Shown here in pieces: positions 35,637 through 45,028 of a DNA stretch of 64,000 nucleotides; position 1 is the first letter of the stretch; each line of letters starts with the position of its first letter. The notes under the pieces are model-generated. The model did not search any database. It saw only the letters and a program-made list of their open reading frames with translations, and had not been told where the DNA came from. This DNA is from Cryobacterium gelidum (lineage in GTDB: Bacteria > Actinomycetota > Actinomycetes > Actinomycetales > Microbacteriaceae): positions 62,296 to 126,295 of the forward strand of contig NZ_SOHL01000030.1 of NCBI RefSeq assembly GCF_004403985.1. The letters are read 5' to 3'. Both the position numbers and the translations under genes were made by a program.

Positions 35637-36665
35637 ATGCAGATCCGGTCCGACATGAGAAACCGGATCGTCGCCATCGACGTCGCCCGGGGTCTCGCGA
35701 TCATCGGCATGTTCGCGGCCCATGCCATCCCGCGCGAAAGCGCCGCCGAACTGCTCGTCGACGGGCGACCATCTATCCTGTTCGCGACCCTGGCCGGGGT
35801 GTCGCTTGGAATCATGACCGGGTCGGCGCATCCGCTCGCGCGCGGCCAGCGTTCCGATCGGGTCGTCGGCATTCTGGTGCGCGCGCTGTTCCTCTTTTTG
35901 CTCGGGGTCGTGCTCGCGATCCTGCACAGCGGCGTTGCCGTCATCCTCCACTTCTACGCGCTGATGTTCCTACTGCTGATTCCGTTGCTTTTTCTGCGCC
36001 GGTGGCTGCTCGGGCTGATCGGCATCGCATTCCTGATTGGAGCGCCCGTGCTGGGCGCCGCCCAGGGTGACGTGGATGCCGATGCGCCGCCGGTCGCCTA
36101 TTTCATCGATTATTTCTTTCTCAATGGCACCTACCCGGTGCTGATCTGGATGCCGTTTCTCCTGGCCGGCCTCATCATCGCGCGCTCCGATCTGCGCCGA
36201 CCGAAAACCCAGGTTGCCCTCGTCGGTGTGGGCGGGTCGGCGGCGTTTGCCGGCTACGGTGCAGCCGTCGTGTTCCCCGGGGTCAGCGTCGAGGCCCACT
36301 CCGGATCGATCGCTGAAGTGATCGGCTCGGGGGGCCTCGCCATCGCCCTGATCGGCGGGTTGCTCTGGCTCACGTCCGTCGAGCGTCGCTTCCCCGGTCG
36401 CGCGCTGCGCGGCATCCTCTGGCCGGTTGGTGCGACCGGATCGATGGCGCTGACCGTCTACACGCTGCAGATTCTGGCCCTGGCCATCGTCGTCGCGGGC
36501 GGCCGGGAGATTGACTATCCCGGCTGGCCGCTGCTGCTCTGGATGCTGCTGCTCACCTTCATCGTGGCCGGTCTCTGGCGGTTTTTCGTGGGCAAGGGGC
36601 CCCTCGAACGCCTGCTCGCCGCGCTCACCCGTACGCCGCTGCCCGGTCAGAGCAGATTCAGCTGA
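35637..36665 (+). CDS. Acyltransferase-like multi-span membrane protein (HGSNAT/DUF1624 type)
   Basis: A 342-residue protein with about ten transmembrane segments. The N-terminus RIVAIDVARGLAIIGMFAAH matches the heparan-alpha-glucosaminide N-acetyltransferase/DUF1624 group, where the Arg-Gly-His region forms the acetyl-transfer site. The substrate is unknown; cell-wall or surface polymer acylation is plausible. ATG 35637 and ATG 35655 both fit; no strong ribosome-binding site. Its 3' end overlaps the convergent gene by 8 bases. Confidence 0.78.
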   Translation: MQIRSDMRNRIVAIDVARGLAIIGMFAAHAIPRESAAELLVDGRPSILFATLAGVSLGIMTGSAHPLARGQRSDRVVGILVRALFLFLLGVVLAILHSGVAVILHFYALMFLLLIPLLFLRRWLLGLIGIAFLIGAPVLGAAQGDVDADAPPVAYFIDYFFLNGTYPVLIWMPFLLAGLIIARSDLRRPKTQVALVGVGGSAAFAGYGAAVVFPGVSVEAHSGSIAEVIGSGGLAIALIGGLLWLTSVERRFPGRALRGILWPVGATGSMALTVYTLQILALAIVVAGGREIDYPGWPLLLWMLLLTFIVAGLWRFFVGKGPLERLLAALTRTPLPGQSRFS

Positions 36666-37428
36666 TGCCCCCCATGCGTTCGAGCGCCGCGCGCATGATC
36701 TGTGCTTCGGGCGTCGGGGCTACGTGGTGGTTCGTGTAGATTCCGACCAGCCACTGCAGCACCTCGTCTTCGCTCATGGCCACGGCGTTCCAGTCCACCC
36801 CTGGCTCCGCCGCGGTGCGCGGCTCGCCTGTTTCCGGGTCGAGCCAGGCACGGGCGATCGGCAGGTCGGGATCATCGTTGTTCAGGTTCCAGAGCAGGGC
36901 GATCGGGTGGTTGTCGCCGTCGACGTGCTCGTGGTCAACGCGCCCGGAGCCGAGCCAGGGCAGCGTCAACAGCTCACCGATGATACCGACCTCGATCAGT
37001 TCGAGCTGGGTCGGTTCGGTCTCAGGCACGTACAGGGTGAACCCCTGCTCGAACCACTCGGCAGCCTCGAGAATCGAGTCGAGCAGTTCATCCAGACCGT
37101 CAATCTGCTGCACCAAGATGAGCGCCCATTCGAGCAGAACTTCGGTTTGATCGGCCGGCCACGGGCTCTCGAACGCGTCGGCCGTGCCGTGGTAGTGAAA
37201 GCTGGGGCCGGCTTCGTCGAGCAACATGTGCAGCTGTCCGCTCTCGTAGTCGATCGACAGGTTGAGCGCCCCACCCTCGTCGTCGCGGTCGGCGAACAGA
37301 TCGGGGTACGCCAGTTCGGGCGGCAGTGTGATGTCCGCGGCGAGCCGGGAGCCCAGATCGAGAACGACGCGAAACTGGATGGTCGGCAGGCGCAGGGTTT
37401 CATCCTGCTCGAAGTGCTGGTCTGACAT
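36658..37428 (-). CDS. Hypothetical acidic protein
   Basis: A 256-residue, strongly acidic (Asp/Glu-rich) protein without signal peptide. Segments such as FEQDETLRLPTIQFRVVLDL, ADITLPPELAYPDLFADRDD and YVPETEPTQLELIEVGIIGE do not match a family I recognise. It could be a binding protein. The stop overlaps the end of the convergent acyltransferase-like gene. Confidence 0.65.
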   Translation of the reverse strand: MSDQHFEQDETLRLPTIQFRVVLDLGSRLAADITLPPELAYPDLFADRDDEGGALNLSIDYESGQLHMLLDEAGPSFHYHGTADAFESPWPADQTEVLLEWALILVQQIDGLDELLDSILEAAEWFEQGFTLYVPETEPTQLELIEVGIIGELLTLPWLGSGRVDHEHVDGDNHPIALLWNLNNDDPDLPIARAWLDPETGEPRTAAEPGVDWNAVAMSEDEVLQWLVGIYTNHHVAPTPEAQIMRAALERMGGIS

Positions 37429-37605
37429 GGTTCGAGTTTATCGATCACACACCGGTGCCACGGCCGCTCGGTGCGGAGGCATCCGTGCACTCTGAGCTCG
37501 CTCGTCGGGCTGTCGCTGCGGCCCACGCAACAGGCACAGTCGACCCCGTAAACGGATGCCGGCCGCCCGTCGCGCAGCACCGGCCAGCGTGCCAGACTGC
37601 GCCGT

Positions 37606-37824
37606 ATGGATATTGAGCTGTGGTGGCCCAGATTGACGCCGTCGACACGGGAATGGCTGATGCAGAACAACGGCGACACCGTGCCTCCGGAGGTTGTCGA
37701 AGAAATCACGCGGGCCGGCGGTGAGGTTGCCACCGATAGCGACAGCGAGCAATCCGGCGTCTACCTATCCGACGACGACGTCGACTGGATCGAAACAGTC
37801 GCCAACGAAGAAGAGCCGACCTAG
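37606..37824 (+). CDS. Small acidic protein, unknown function
   Basis: A 72-residue protein: MDIELWWPRLTPSTREWLMQ, VPPEVVEEITRAGGEVATDS and SDDDVDWIETVANEEEP. The pattern recurs in small hypothetical proteins of Microbacteriaceae. No motif or signal peptide. Confidence 0.6.
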   Translation: MDIELWWPRLTPSTREWLMQNNGDTVPPEVVEEITRAGGEVATDSDSEQSGVYLSDDDVDWIETVANEEEPT

Positions 37825-37882
37825 TTGTCGTGCCACTCAGGGCATCCCCACCAGAGTCCTCGCCCCGCCGTAAACTGAGCGC

Positions 37883-38623
37883 ATGCGTACTGCCGGAGTG
37901 GATCTCGCCGCCGAGCCCAAAGGCACCGCACTCGCCGTCATCGACTGGGCCGACAGCCGAGCATCACTGTGTGAGCTACAACTCGGCGTCGCCGACGACG
38001 TCATCGCCCGCACAGCGGGCACTGTGGAGAAACTCGGCATCGACTGTGCGTTCGGCTGGCCGGACGAGTTCGTGCATTTTGTGGTCGCGCACTCCAGCGA
38101 TGATCAGAGCCAGCCCGGAGTCGACGGCGGAATGGACTGGCGCCGCACTCTTGCCTACCGCGAGACCGATCGTCAAGTACGAAGAAGAACCGGGCGATGG
38201 CCGCTCAGCGTGTCCACCGACCGGCTCGGACTCACTGCCATGCGGTGCGCCGGGCTGCTGGGCAGAATCTCCGAGACCGGCATCATCGTCGACAGGTCGG
38301 GCTCTGGCATCGTCGCAGAGATCTACCCGGGAGCATCGCTACGCCTGTGGGGCTTCTCGACGACGGGGTACCGAACGGAGCCCACCGTGCGGGAGCAGCT
38401 CCTCCAACGCATTCAGGCGGCCGCGCGATGGCTCGATCTCGGCCCGTTCGCCCCACAGATGATCACCTCAGCGGATGCCTTCGACGCCGTGATCGCCGCA
38501 CTGGCCGCGCGCAGCGCGGCACTGGGACTCTACGAGCCGCCGGAGCCATCCGAGCTTGATCGGGCCCGCCGAGAGGGCTGGATATTGCTCCCCTCCGGCT
38601 CCCTGGCCGATCTTCCCCGGTAG
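37883..38623 (+). CDS. DUF429 family protein
   Basis: A 246-residue protein: RTAGVDLAAEPKGTALAVID (acidic first strand as in RNase H-like folds), CAFGWPDEFVHFVVAHS, AEIYPGASLRLWGF and TSADAFDAVIAALAARSAAL. DUF429 members are predicted nucleases of the RNase H-like superfamily; none is clearly characterised. Confidence 0.82.
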   Translation: MRTAGVDLAAEPKGTALAVIDWADSRASLCELQLGVADDVIARTAGTVEKLGIDCAFGWPDEFVHFVVAHSSDDQSQPGVDGGMDWRRTLAYRETDRQVRRRTGRWPLSVSTDRLGLTAMRCAGLLGRISETGIIVDRSGSGIVAEIYPGASLRLWGFSTTGYRTEPTVREQLLQRIQAAARWLDLGPFAPQMITSADAFDAVIAALAARSAALGLYEPPEPSELDRARREGWILLPSGSLADLPR

Positions 38624-38660
38624 TCGACCGAGTCCTTCGGGGCCGAGGCCTGCAGCGGGG

Positions 38661-39320
38661 TCAGCCGTCACCATCAACGTCCGGGGTCGCTGCCCGGGCG
38701 TCCACGCCGTTCTCTTTCTGCGCCATCGCCCGCGCCGAGGCCTCTGGCACCCACCGCACGTCGCCGTGCTCGACATTGGCTCCACGCGCCAGCACGAACA
38801 GGAGAGCTGACAACCGATTCAGGTAACGCGCAGCCAACGGATTCACCGCCGTCGGGTGCGCCTCGACGGCGGCCCAGACAGCGCGTTCGGCCCGGCGCAC
38901 GACGGCTCGCGCATGATAGAGCAGCGCTGCGGCGACCGTACCGCCGGGAAGCACGAAGCCACTGAGATCGGCGGCTTCCTGCGCAAAGTGATCGACGGCA
39001 CGCTCGAGTCGGGTCAGGTGCGATTCGCGGATGCGCGCGGTCGCGGGCTCGGGGGCATCGAGAGGAACTGACAGGTCGGCGATCAGGTCGAACATGTCGT
39101 TCTGCACGCTGGCGAGGGTGGACGTCACTCCGATTGGCAGGCCACCTACCGCCATGGCGACGCTCACCGCAGCGTTGGCCTCATCGCACTCTGCATAAGC
39201 GGCGACGCGCACGTCGGTCTTGGCTACGTCGCCGTGACGGCCGAAGGTAGTGCGGCCAGAATCGCCCTGGCCGGTGTACCAGGGCGGCTCCGCCGATACA
39301 AAGTCATCGAGGTCAGACAT
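38661..39320 (-). CDS. PduO-type cob(I)alamin adenosyltransferase
   Basis: A 219-residue protein that transfers adenosine from ATP to cob(I)alamin. Markers: YTGQGDSGRTTFGR (ATP-binding loop), KTDVRVAAYAECDEANAAVS, the helix-bundle core LSGFVLPGGTVAAALLYHAR, and RRAERAV in the active-site region, ending LNRLSALLFVLARGAN. The start seems leaderless: TATAGT (39328-39333 on the - strand) lies seven bases before ATG 39320, with no ribosome-binding site. Confidence 0.92.
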   Translation of the reverse strand: MSDLDDFVSAEPPWYTGQGDSGRTTFGRHGDVAKTDVRVAAYAECDEANAAVSVAMAVGGLPIGVTSTLASVQNDMFDLIADLSVPLDAPEPATARIRESHLTRLERAVDHFAQEAADLSGFVLPGGTVAAALLYHARAVVRRAERAVWAAVEAHPTAVNPLAARYLNRLSALLFVLARGANVEHGDVRWVPEASARAMAQKENGVDARAATPDVDGDG

Positions 39321-39327
39321 AGCAGCA

Positions 39328-39333
39328 ACTATA
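39328..39333 (-). promoter_or_regulatory. Possible leaderless -10 element for the adenosyltransferase
   Basis: On the - strand, TATAGT ends seven bases before ATG 39320. A start point near the ATG would leave no 5' leader, which agrees with the missing Shine-Dalgarno. Confidence 0.45.
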
Positions 39334-39470
39334 GTAATCGGCGCGGCATCCGCGTAGCGTTTGATGATGCCGTGGGCAGGTTCTTCGCGCTTCGGCGCTT
39401 TTCTGGTACAGGCAGCGTTCGACTAGAGGAAGTGCGCAGTCGGCGAGTATTTCGATCAGCGAGGAGCGAC

Positions 39471-41153
39471 ATGTCCGGGCGTTCATCCAGCGACGACTTC
39501 GAATCCACTATCGGTGATGCGGTGAATGAACCGCGCCATACGGGATGGGCCACGGTCGACAAAACGGTCTTCACCGTTTCCGCCGGCATTGTCGTGGTGA
39601 TCTGCCTGCTCGGAGTGCTATTCACCAAGACCGTGGGCGACGCCGCAGCATCCGCTCTGGGCTGGGTCACATCCAACCTGGGGTGGCTATTCATTCTCGG
39701 GGCCACGGGCTTCGTCATCTTCGCATTGGTGCTGGCGTTCGGGAAGTACGGCAGCATCCCGCTCTCCCGCGAGGGGCAAGGCACCGAGTTCTCGACGCTC
39801 TCCTGGGTGTCGATGATGTTCAGCGCCGGTATGGGGATTGGACTGATGTTTTTCGGCGTCTATGAGCCGGTCACCCACCTGGCTTCGCCGCCGCCGTTTG
39901 TCGAGGCCGCGCCGAACAGTCCCGATGCCGCCAATGCGGCCATGGCGTACACCTTCTTCCACTGGGGCCTTCATCCGTGGGCGATCTACTCGGTGGTCGG
40001 CCTGGCTCTGGCCTACTCGACCTACCGGATGGGCCGCGGCAATTTGATGAGTGCCCCCTTCCAGGCTATTTTCGGCAAGGAGCGGATCGAGGGAAAGGGC
40101 TGGGGCAAGCCGATCGACATCCTGGCGATCATCTGCACCCAATTCGGGTCTGCGACATCGCTGGGGCTCGGCGCGCTGCAGATCGCGGCCGGGGTGTCCC
40201 TCCTCAGCACGGGGACGTTCAACGAAAACCCAGGGACCGCCCTGCCGATCATCATCATCTGCGTATTGACCGTGGGGGTTGTGTTCTCTGCTGCGAGCGG
40301 GATTGCACGGGGCATCAAATGGCTGAGCAATACGAACATGGTGTTGTCGGCGGTTCTCTTGGTGTTCGTTTTCGTGGTTGGCCCGACGGTGTTCATCCTG
40401 AACCTCATACCGTCATCGGTCGGGGCCTATCTGGCCAATCTCGTTCCGATGAGTTTCCACTCGGCGGTGTTCGGCGGTAGCGACTGGCTGGCGAGTTGGA
40501 CGATCTTCTACTGGGCGTGGTGGATCTCCTGGACCCCCTTCGTCGGCACGTTCATCGCCCGGATCTCCCGCGGCCGCACCATTCGCGAGTTCGTTCTTGG
40601 TGTGCTGCTGGTGCCCACCGCGGTCAGTATCCTCTGGTTCGTCGTCTTCGGCGGGGCTGGGCTGAATCTGCAGCTGAATGGTGTCGACATCGCCGGAACC
40701 GGCAGTGAGGCGGCAGGGTTCTTCGCAGCGTTGCAGCAGTATCCGTTTTTCATCGGCTCAGCTTTGGTGGTGATGGTGCTGACGGCAGTGTTCTTCGTCA
40801 GCGGGGCGGATGCCGGTGCTCTCGTGCTCGGGACGCTCTCAAGCCGCGGACGCAAAGAGCCGTGGAAGCCCCTGGTGATTCTCTGGGCCGTCCTCACCGG
40901 TGCCGTTGCCGCTGTATTGCTGTTCGTGGGCGGGCTGGGCGCATTGCAGACCTTCACGATCTTGGCGGCCAGCCCGTTCGTTCTGATCATCATCGGCTTG
41001 TGCGTATCGCTCTATATCGACCTGCGCCGCGACCCCTTGCGCCAGCGCACCCTCGGCCCCGTCCGCACCTCCTCGGAGGTGTTGGGTAGTGTCCCGTTCA
41101 CGAATTCGCCCACGGAGGGCCCCGGCGGCGGGCTGCAAGCGGACGACACGTAG
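39471..41153 (+). CDS. BCCT-family betaine/carnitine/choline transporter
   Basis: A 560-residue transporter with 12 predicted transmembrane segments. The BCCT signature lies in the FYWAWWISWTPFVGTFIARI region (around residue 345), with the flanking loop RGRTIREFVLGVLLVP. It probably imports compatible solutes such as glycine betaine with sodium. GAGGAG lies five bases before ATG 39471; the longer upstream frame is not used. Confidence 0.96.
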   Translation: MSGRSSSDDFESTIGDAVNEPRHTGWATVDKTVFTVSAGIVVVICLLGVLFTKTVGDAAASALGWVTSNLGWLFILGATGFVIFALVLAFGKYGSIPLSREGQGTEFSTLSWVSMMFSAGMGIGLMFFGVYEPVTHLASPPPFVEAAPNSPDAANAAMAYTFFHWGLHPWAIYSVVGLALAYSTYRMGRGNLMSAPFQAIFGKERIEGKGWGKPIDILAIICTQFGSATSLGLGALQIAAGVSLLSTGTFNENPGTALPIIIICVLTVGVVFSAASGIARGIKWLSNTNMVLSAVLLVFVFVVGPTVFILNLIPSSVGAYLANLVPMSFHSAVFGGSDWLASWTIFYWAWWISWTPFVGTFIARISRGRTIREFVLGVLLVPTAVSILWFVVFGGAGLNLQLNGVDIAGTGSEAAGFFAALQQYPFFIGSALVVMVLTAVFFVSGADAGALVLGTLSSRGRKEPWKPLVILWAVLTGAVAAVLLFVGGLGALQTFTILAASPFVLIIIGLCVSLYIDLRRDPLRQRTLGPVRTSSEVLGSVPFTNSPTEGPGGGLQADDT

Positions 41154-41240
41154 GCGATTAGCGGTAAGAAAGGATCGCAATCCGCATCCGGTGCTGTCGC
41201 CGAGTTTTTCCGCATCCACTCCTCGGCGGGTTCTTGGTGC

Positions 41241-41583
41241 TCGTCGGCCCACGTTCTGCTGCTCTGGCTCCAACAACGCCGGCATCCCAACGGCACTTCG
41301 TTTCGTGAGCTCCTTCACCTCGGGCCCGATGTCGTGCGCTTGCTGAAACGCCTCGCTTTCGATCGAACCGTATCGATCGCTGTGCGAATTTGGCTGGCCG
41401 TTCTCTTGGCGTTTCTGCTGTCACCGATTGACCTGATTTCGGATTTCATCCATCGTGGTCGGGATCTCTTGAAGCCTCACGACTCGTCGCGCAGGCCGTG
41501 AGGCAGTCCATCGACAGCGGCCGGGAACGCCCGAAGGATTATCGCTCGTTCTCCATCTGGCCAGCTTGAAATCCGCTCCTTAG
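41241..41583 (+). pseudogene. Broken DUF1232 (YkvA-like) gene
   Basis: The frame of the BCCT gene continues after its stop and encodes FRELLHLGPDVVRLLKRLAF, IAVRIWLAVLLAFLLSPIDL and ISDFI, the core of a DUF1232 membrane domain. After 41450 the frame breaks. The expected C-terminal RRAGREAVHRQRPGTPEGL is read in a shifted frame up to TAG 41581, and the linking segment (about eight residues) is missing. There is no start codon near the N-terminus. The gene is likely non-functional. Confidence 0.6.
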
Positions 41584-41659
41584 GGGTCTGCCACCGAGAG
41601 CGTGCATGGCCGAAGCCCCCTCCGGCCACCGCCGAGGGAAGCCGCAGGGAACCGGGACG

Positions 41660-42544
41660 TCATCTGGTTGTGCGGGATCGTGTCCACGCGCTCTTCTCCC
41701 GCTCAGCGAATTGAGCAAAAGTCGTCGCGGGCGCGCCGGTGAGACGACGGATGCTGCGGTTGGGGAACGCAGACACATTCATCCGGACAACCCGGTAGAT
41801 CATTTTCTGCACCGCGATGAAATCGGCTGAGGCGCCCTGTTCGGTGAGTCTTCTCACGTACTCAACGGCGTCGGGCGCGACGTACCGCACCGGATATCCC
41901 AGTGTCGTGGTCAGCTGGCGGGCAACCTCGTAGTAGTCGAGGGATTGCTCGCCGGACAGGGTGTATGCCTTGTGGAGATGGCCCGCCTGTGTGAGGACGC
42001 TGGCAGTGACACGGCCAAGGTCATCGGTATCGACAAAGGCCGTGTGAGCACGCCCGGCGGGAACAAAAATTTCTCCGCGATCACGAATATCGTCGCGATA
42101 GGTCGTGGAGAGGTTTTGCATGAAAAAATTAGGTCGAAGAAACGTGAACGGTGCGGAACGCGCCCTGAGGTACTGCTCGACCGCGTGATGCGGGGTCGCG
42201 GTATTGAATTGCACCCCTTGCAAGGAGAGGAAGACAATGTGGCGGACACCGGCATCCAGCGCCGTGTCGATGAGGGGAAACATATACCGCTGAACATCTG
42301 CCAGGGCCGGGGGACGAAGCAGAAAGAGGCGATCGATTCCGGCGAACGCTGCCGGCCAGCCTGATGGCGATTCGAAGTCAAAAGCCCGACGCTCGGTGCC
42401 GATGACGACGTTCTGAGTGGATTCATCGCGCGCAGCCGAGACCACCGATTGCCCCAGGTCGAACAGATGCTGGGCCACGGCGCGGCCGACGTTTCCCGTT
42501 GCTCCGGTCACTAGAACGGAGCCCGACGACATGGTGTCCGTCAC
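41660..42544 (-). CDS. NmrA/QOR-like NAD(P)-binding reductase
   Basis: A 294-residue atypical short-chain dehydrogenase with the Rossmann motif VLVTGATGNVGRAVAQHLFD. It continues with RLFLLRPPALADVQRYMFPL, RHIVFLSLQGVQFNTATPHH, YLRARSAPFTFLRPNFFMQN and the C-terminal VRRLTEQGASADF. There is no YxxxK catalytic pair in usual spacing, so it may be a redox sensor or a quinone reductase. GTG 42544 follows GAGGAAATACA with a suitable spacing. Confidence 0.85.
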   Translation of the reverse strand: MTDTMSSGSVLVTGATGNVGRAVAQHLFDLGQSVVSAARDESTQNVVIGTERRAFDFESPSGWPAAFAGIDRLFLLRPPALADVQRYMFPLIDTALDAGVRHIVFLSLQGVQFNTATPHHAVEQYLRARSAPFTFLRPNFFMQNLSTTYRDDIRDRGEIFVPAGRAHTAFVDTDDLGRVTASVLTQAGHLHKAYTLSGEQSLDYYEVARQLTTTLGYPVRYVAPDAVEYVRRLTEQGASADFIAVQKMIYRVVRMNVSAFPNRSIRRLTGAPATTFAQFAEREKSAWTRSRTTR

Positions 42545-42617
42545 TGTATTTCCTCACTCGTGCGGATAAGGGAAACAATTCGATCGAGTTCGACGAGCTT
42601 CACTTTACCGCTTGGGC

Positions 42618-42663
42618 AAAAACCCCCTGCGTCTCAGCTCATCATTGGGAAGTAGGGGTTTTT
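42618..42663 (-). terminator. Terminator remnant beside the left island repeat
   Basis: AAAAACCCCCT (42618-42628) and AGGGGTTTTT (42654-42663) can pair. The right-end tRNA has the same hairpin in intact form (49184-49226). The left copy has a degraded loop. The repeat extends through the terminator, as in elements whose attP restores both tRNA end and terminator. Confidence 0.6.
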
Positions 42664-42688
42664 CGTGGCGGTACCGGTGGGATTTGAA
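42655..42688. repeat. Left attachment-site repeat (attL) of the tRNA-Ser island
   Basis: The 34 bases from gggg through ttttt and cgtggcggtaccggtggg to atttgaa are identical to 49220-49253, which is the 3' end of tRNA-Ser and the start of its terminator. This copy has no tRNA body, so it marks the far end of an integrated element. Confidence 0.85.
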
Positions 42689-42819
42689 ACCTGAAGCGTC
42701 CCCCAATGAGAAGGCGGAACAAGCTTCAGATCCCCATGATGACGCGGTTTTGCAATCTTTTGGCCATGTTAGAAAACGGAGCAATCTCCTTCAAACGTTG
42801 CCAAAATGTTGCCACGCCC

Positions 42820-43110
42820 GCAGGTTACCCCAGGGGGTCTGTCAGAGGCGTCGCGGATGCCCATACATCGTGAGATGCGTGGCGTACATTGCATCGGAGA
42901 AACCATCGAGAGGGGTGTCGACTCGATATCGACTCGCGGCGGTCTGGCGTCACCGCGATGGCGCCGGATATCCTCCGAGCATGGTCAACACCCGGCACAG
43001 CTCCGTTCTCCGGCGCACCATGTCCAGAACGCGAGCTCGAATAGTGCAGTTCTCTGACCACCTGGGCAACAGTGCGCAAGCCGCTTTGGACGTGGTCTTC
43101 CAGTGGCGCC
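42820..43110 (-). pseudogene. Possible remains of a tyrosine-type integrase
   Basis: In the - strand, with frame changes, TALFELAFWT resembles the start of the integrase catalytic domain, and MVRRRTELCRVLTM suggests the RRxEL-type catalytic Arg region. About 130 bases further on, YATHLTMYGHPRRL resembles the TxDxYGH segment around the catalytic Tyr. Several frameshifts are needed. The position next to attL fits an integrase. The 43111-43210 stretch shows nothing else. Tentative. Confidence 0.3.
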
Positions 43111-43210
43111 ACTAATACAAGCGTGCTCTGGTTTCGTCCTCGCCAATGGGCAGGCGCCCGTGGCGGCAGTGGAACCCTAAACACCGGGCGCGGGAACTAC
43201 GTCTGGGCTG

Positions 43211-43885
43211 TCATCTTTGAATAATGGGATGCAGCCCAAGTTCCGAGAGACGGGTTTCGGGCCCCTCCCCCGGTGTTAGATTGCGCACGAGGTGCACTCG
43301 ACTGATAGCCCAAATAATCGAAGCGAAAACGACAGTTGCGATAGCAATGGCCAGAGCGTAGAGCCCGACGACGCCGTAGCCCTGTGCCGGATCCAGGAAT
43401 GGGTAGGGTACCCATCCGTCGGTTGCCCCGCGAATGGTGACGACGATGATCCACACGATTGGGTAGACAAGCGCGACCCATATTTTGTTGAGCGGCAGGG
43501 CACTCCGGTCGCTGAAGATCACCCAGTCGAGCGCGGCATAGAGGGGCAGGATTATGTGCAACACGGAGTTAGCCCACGCGAGGGACACGCCACCTTCAAG
43601 TCCCGCCAACAGCACGTTGTACACGACGCCGGTGATGACTATGTAGGTTGTGGCACAACCTCGCGCCAACATCAACGACCGGGACTGGGGGCGTCCGGAG
43701 AGGGACACGACCGCGGCGACCAGCAGCACAACGACCAGAATAATGTTGCTTTGCATGGTGAAAAATCCGAAGAAGTTGAACGGGTTGATCGTCGCCCGCG
43801 TGGCCGTGTCGAAAAATGTCGACAGAATCGCCACCGTGCCCAGTGTCGCGACAGATAGTCGGACTGCAGCTACAAAATATTTCAC
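43211..43885 (-). CDS. Pr6Pr-family membrane protein
   Basis: A 224-residue protein with six transmembrane segments: KYFVAAVRLSVATLGTVAIL, NFFGFFTMQSNIILVVVLL, TTYIVITGVVYNVLLAGLEG, LHIILPLYAALDWVIFSD and YPIVWIIVVTIRGATDGWVP. The pattern FFTxQSN with ITGxxYN and DPxxYP-like loops characterises the Pr6Pr-type membrane proteins of actinobacteria. GTG 43885 follows GAAGG with seven bases spacing; the longer frame is not supported. Located inside the island. Confidence 0.8.
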   Translation of the reverse strand: MKYFVAAVRLSVATLGTVAILSTFFDTATRATINPFNFFGFFTMQSNIILVVVLLVAAVVSLSGRPQSRSLMLARGCATTYIVITGVVYNVLLAGLEGGVSLAWANSVLHIILPLYAALDWVIFSDRSALPLNKIWVALVYPIVWIIVVTIRGATDGWVPYPFLDPAQGYGVVGLYALAIAIATVVFASIIWAISRVHLVRNLTPGEGPETRLSELGLHPIIQR

Positions 43886-44071
43886 GGTCCGCCTTCGATT
43901 AGTGGTGCCAGTATCGGGTAATTCATGACCCGCACAAATCTTAGGGGTCCAACCTTTTTTATGTGGAAGATTCCCACGCCATGGAATCTGACACCCCCCG
44001 ATGCCGAGAAACCGGCCGGCGTTTGCTCCTACCCACTCGCTGCCGCCGCCATGCACGGCGGGCGAGATCGA

Positions 44072-45028
44072 TTAGCCGTCGAGCCCGTTCACAAACGCGA
44101 CACTTCCTGCGGCAATCTCCGCGCGAGCCTGATCCTGACTGATGGTAGGTTTGCCGTCCCCCTCCTGAGGCCCGTAGTCCCCGAAGAACGCGTGAACGCC
44201 GCCCTTCACCACGAGGTAGCGGGCAGCGGCCGGCAGAGTCGGCTTCGCTGCAGCAATCTTGGCTGGGGTCGACAAGCCATCCTTTGACCCCGAGATCGAC
44301 AACACTGCGACGTTCACCTGAGCGATGTTCGTCGCTGGGTAGGAAGCGAAAAAGAGCAGCCCGACGACCGGATCGCGAGCGGCCCCAGCAAAAGTTTCAG
44401 CGTCTGTCGCCGCCACAAGTCCGCCGAGGGAGTGACCTCCGACAACCCAGCGAGTGACCGGATGATGCGCGGCCCGGGCCATCGCAAACGTTCCGGTAGA
44501 CAGAAAAGCGATTCCGAGGGGTTGCTTGGCAATAACCACCAGGTGCCCCGACTCGACCAGTGGTCGAAGAATCGCCGAATAAGCCCGAGCGTCGACTCGA
44601 GCGCCGGGCTGAAAGAACACTCCAACGGGGCTCTCGACGCCCATTGGCATCATCACGATTTCGGTGGCGTCCTCCATCACCGTAACTGTGCGGTCGGACT
44701 TCATGGCAGCCAATGCTGGAGCTTCGGCCGACTGGGGCACCAGCCAGGCAACGGCCGCGATCACCAGAAAGCTCAGTGCAATCAGCACCGCCTGAACCAC
44801 TCTGCGCCCACGACGGACGGGTGTACGCGGTGCGGGTACGGACCACGACCTCACGGCGACAATCACACTGACGACGAGAGTCACCGCAAGTAGCACGATG
44901 TACGCCGGATGCCCGTGAATCAGCATCGGTCCGGTTGCGAAAGCGGAGCCGGCGGTGACGATCACTCCGAAAATCGCCACAACGCGCTTGACCCACAGGT
45001 ACCCAAGGTCAAGCTTCGTGATCTGCAT
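44072..45028 (-). CDS. Membrane-anchored alpha/beta hydrolase
   Basis: A 318-residue protein. The N-terminal third has three hydrophobic segments (about residues 12-32, 42-60, and 77-95). The rest is an alpha/beta hydrolase: nucleophile GGHSLGG (RWVVGGHSLGGLVAATDAE), GSKDGLSTPAKIA (acid) and GGVHAFFGDYGP (His). Substrate unknown. The longer upstream frame looks like a shadow; ATG 45028 or 45031 are the only good starts. Inside the island. Confidence 0.82.
   Translation of the reverse strand: MQITKLDLGYLWVKRVVAIFGVIVTAGSAFATGPMLIHGHPAYIVLLAVTLVVSVIVAVRSWSVPAPRTPVRRGRRVVQAVLIALSFLVIAAVAWLVPQSAEAPALAAMKSDRTVTVMEDATEIVMMPMGVESPVGVFFQPGARVDARAYSAILRPLVESGHLVVIAKQPLGIAFLSTGTFAMARAAHHPVTRWVVGGHSLGGLVAATDAETFAGAARDPVVGLLFFASYPATNIAQVNVAVLSISGSKDGLSTPAKIAAAKPTLPAAARYLVVKGGVHAFFGDYGPQEGDGKPTISQDQARAEIAAGSVAFVNGLDG

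Noticed and set aside
42655..42690. A second tRNA-Ser gene
   Set aside because: Only the 3' end is present; there is no anticodon arm or 5' acceptor strand, so it is a repeat of an attachment site.
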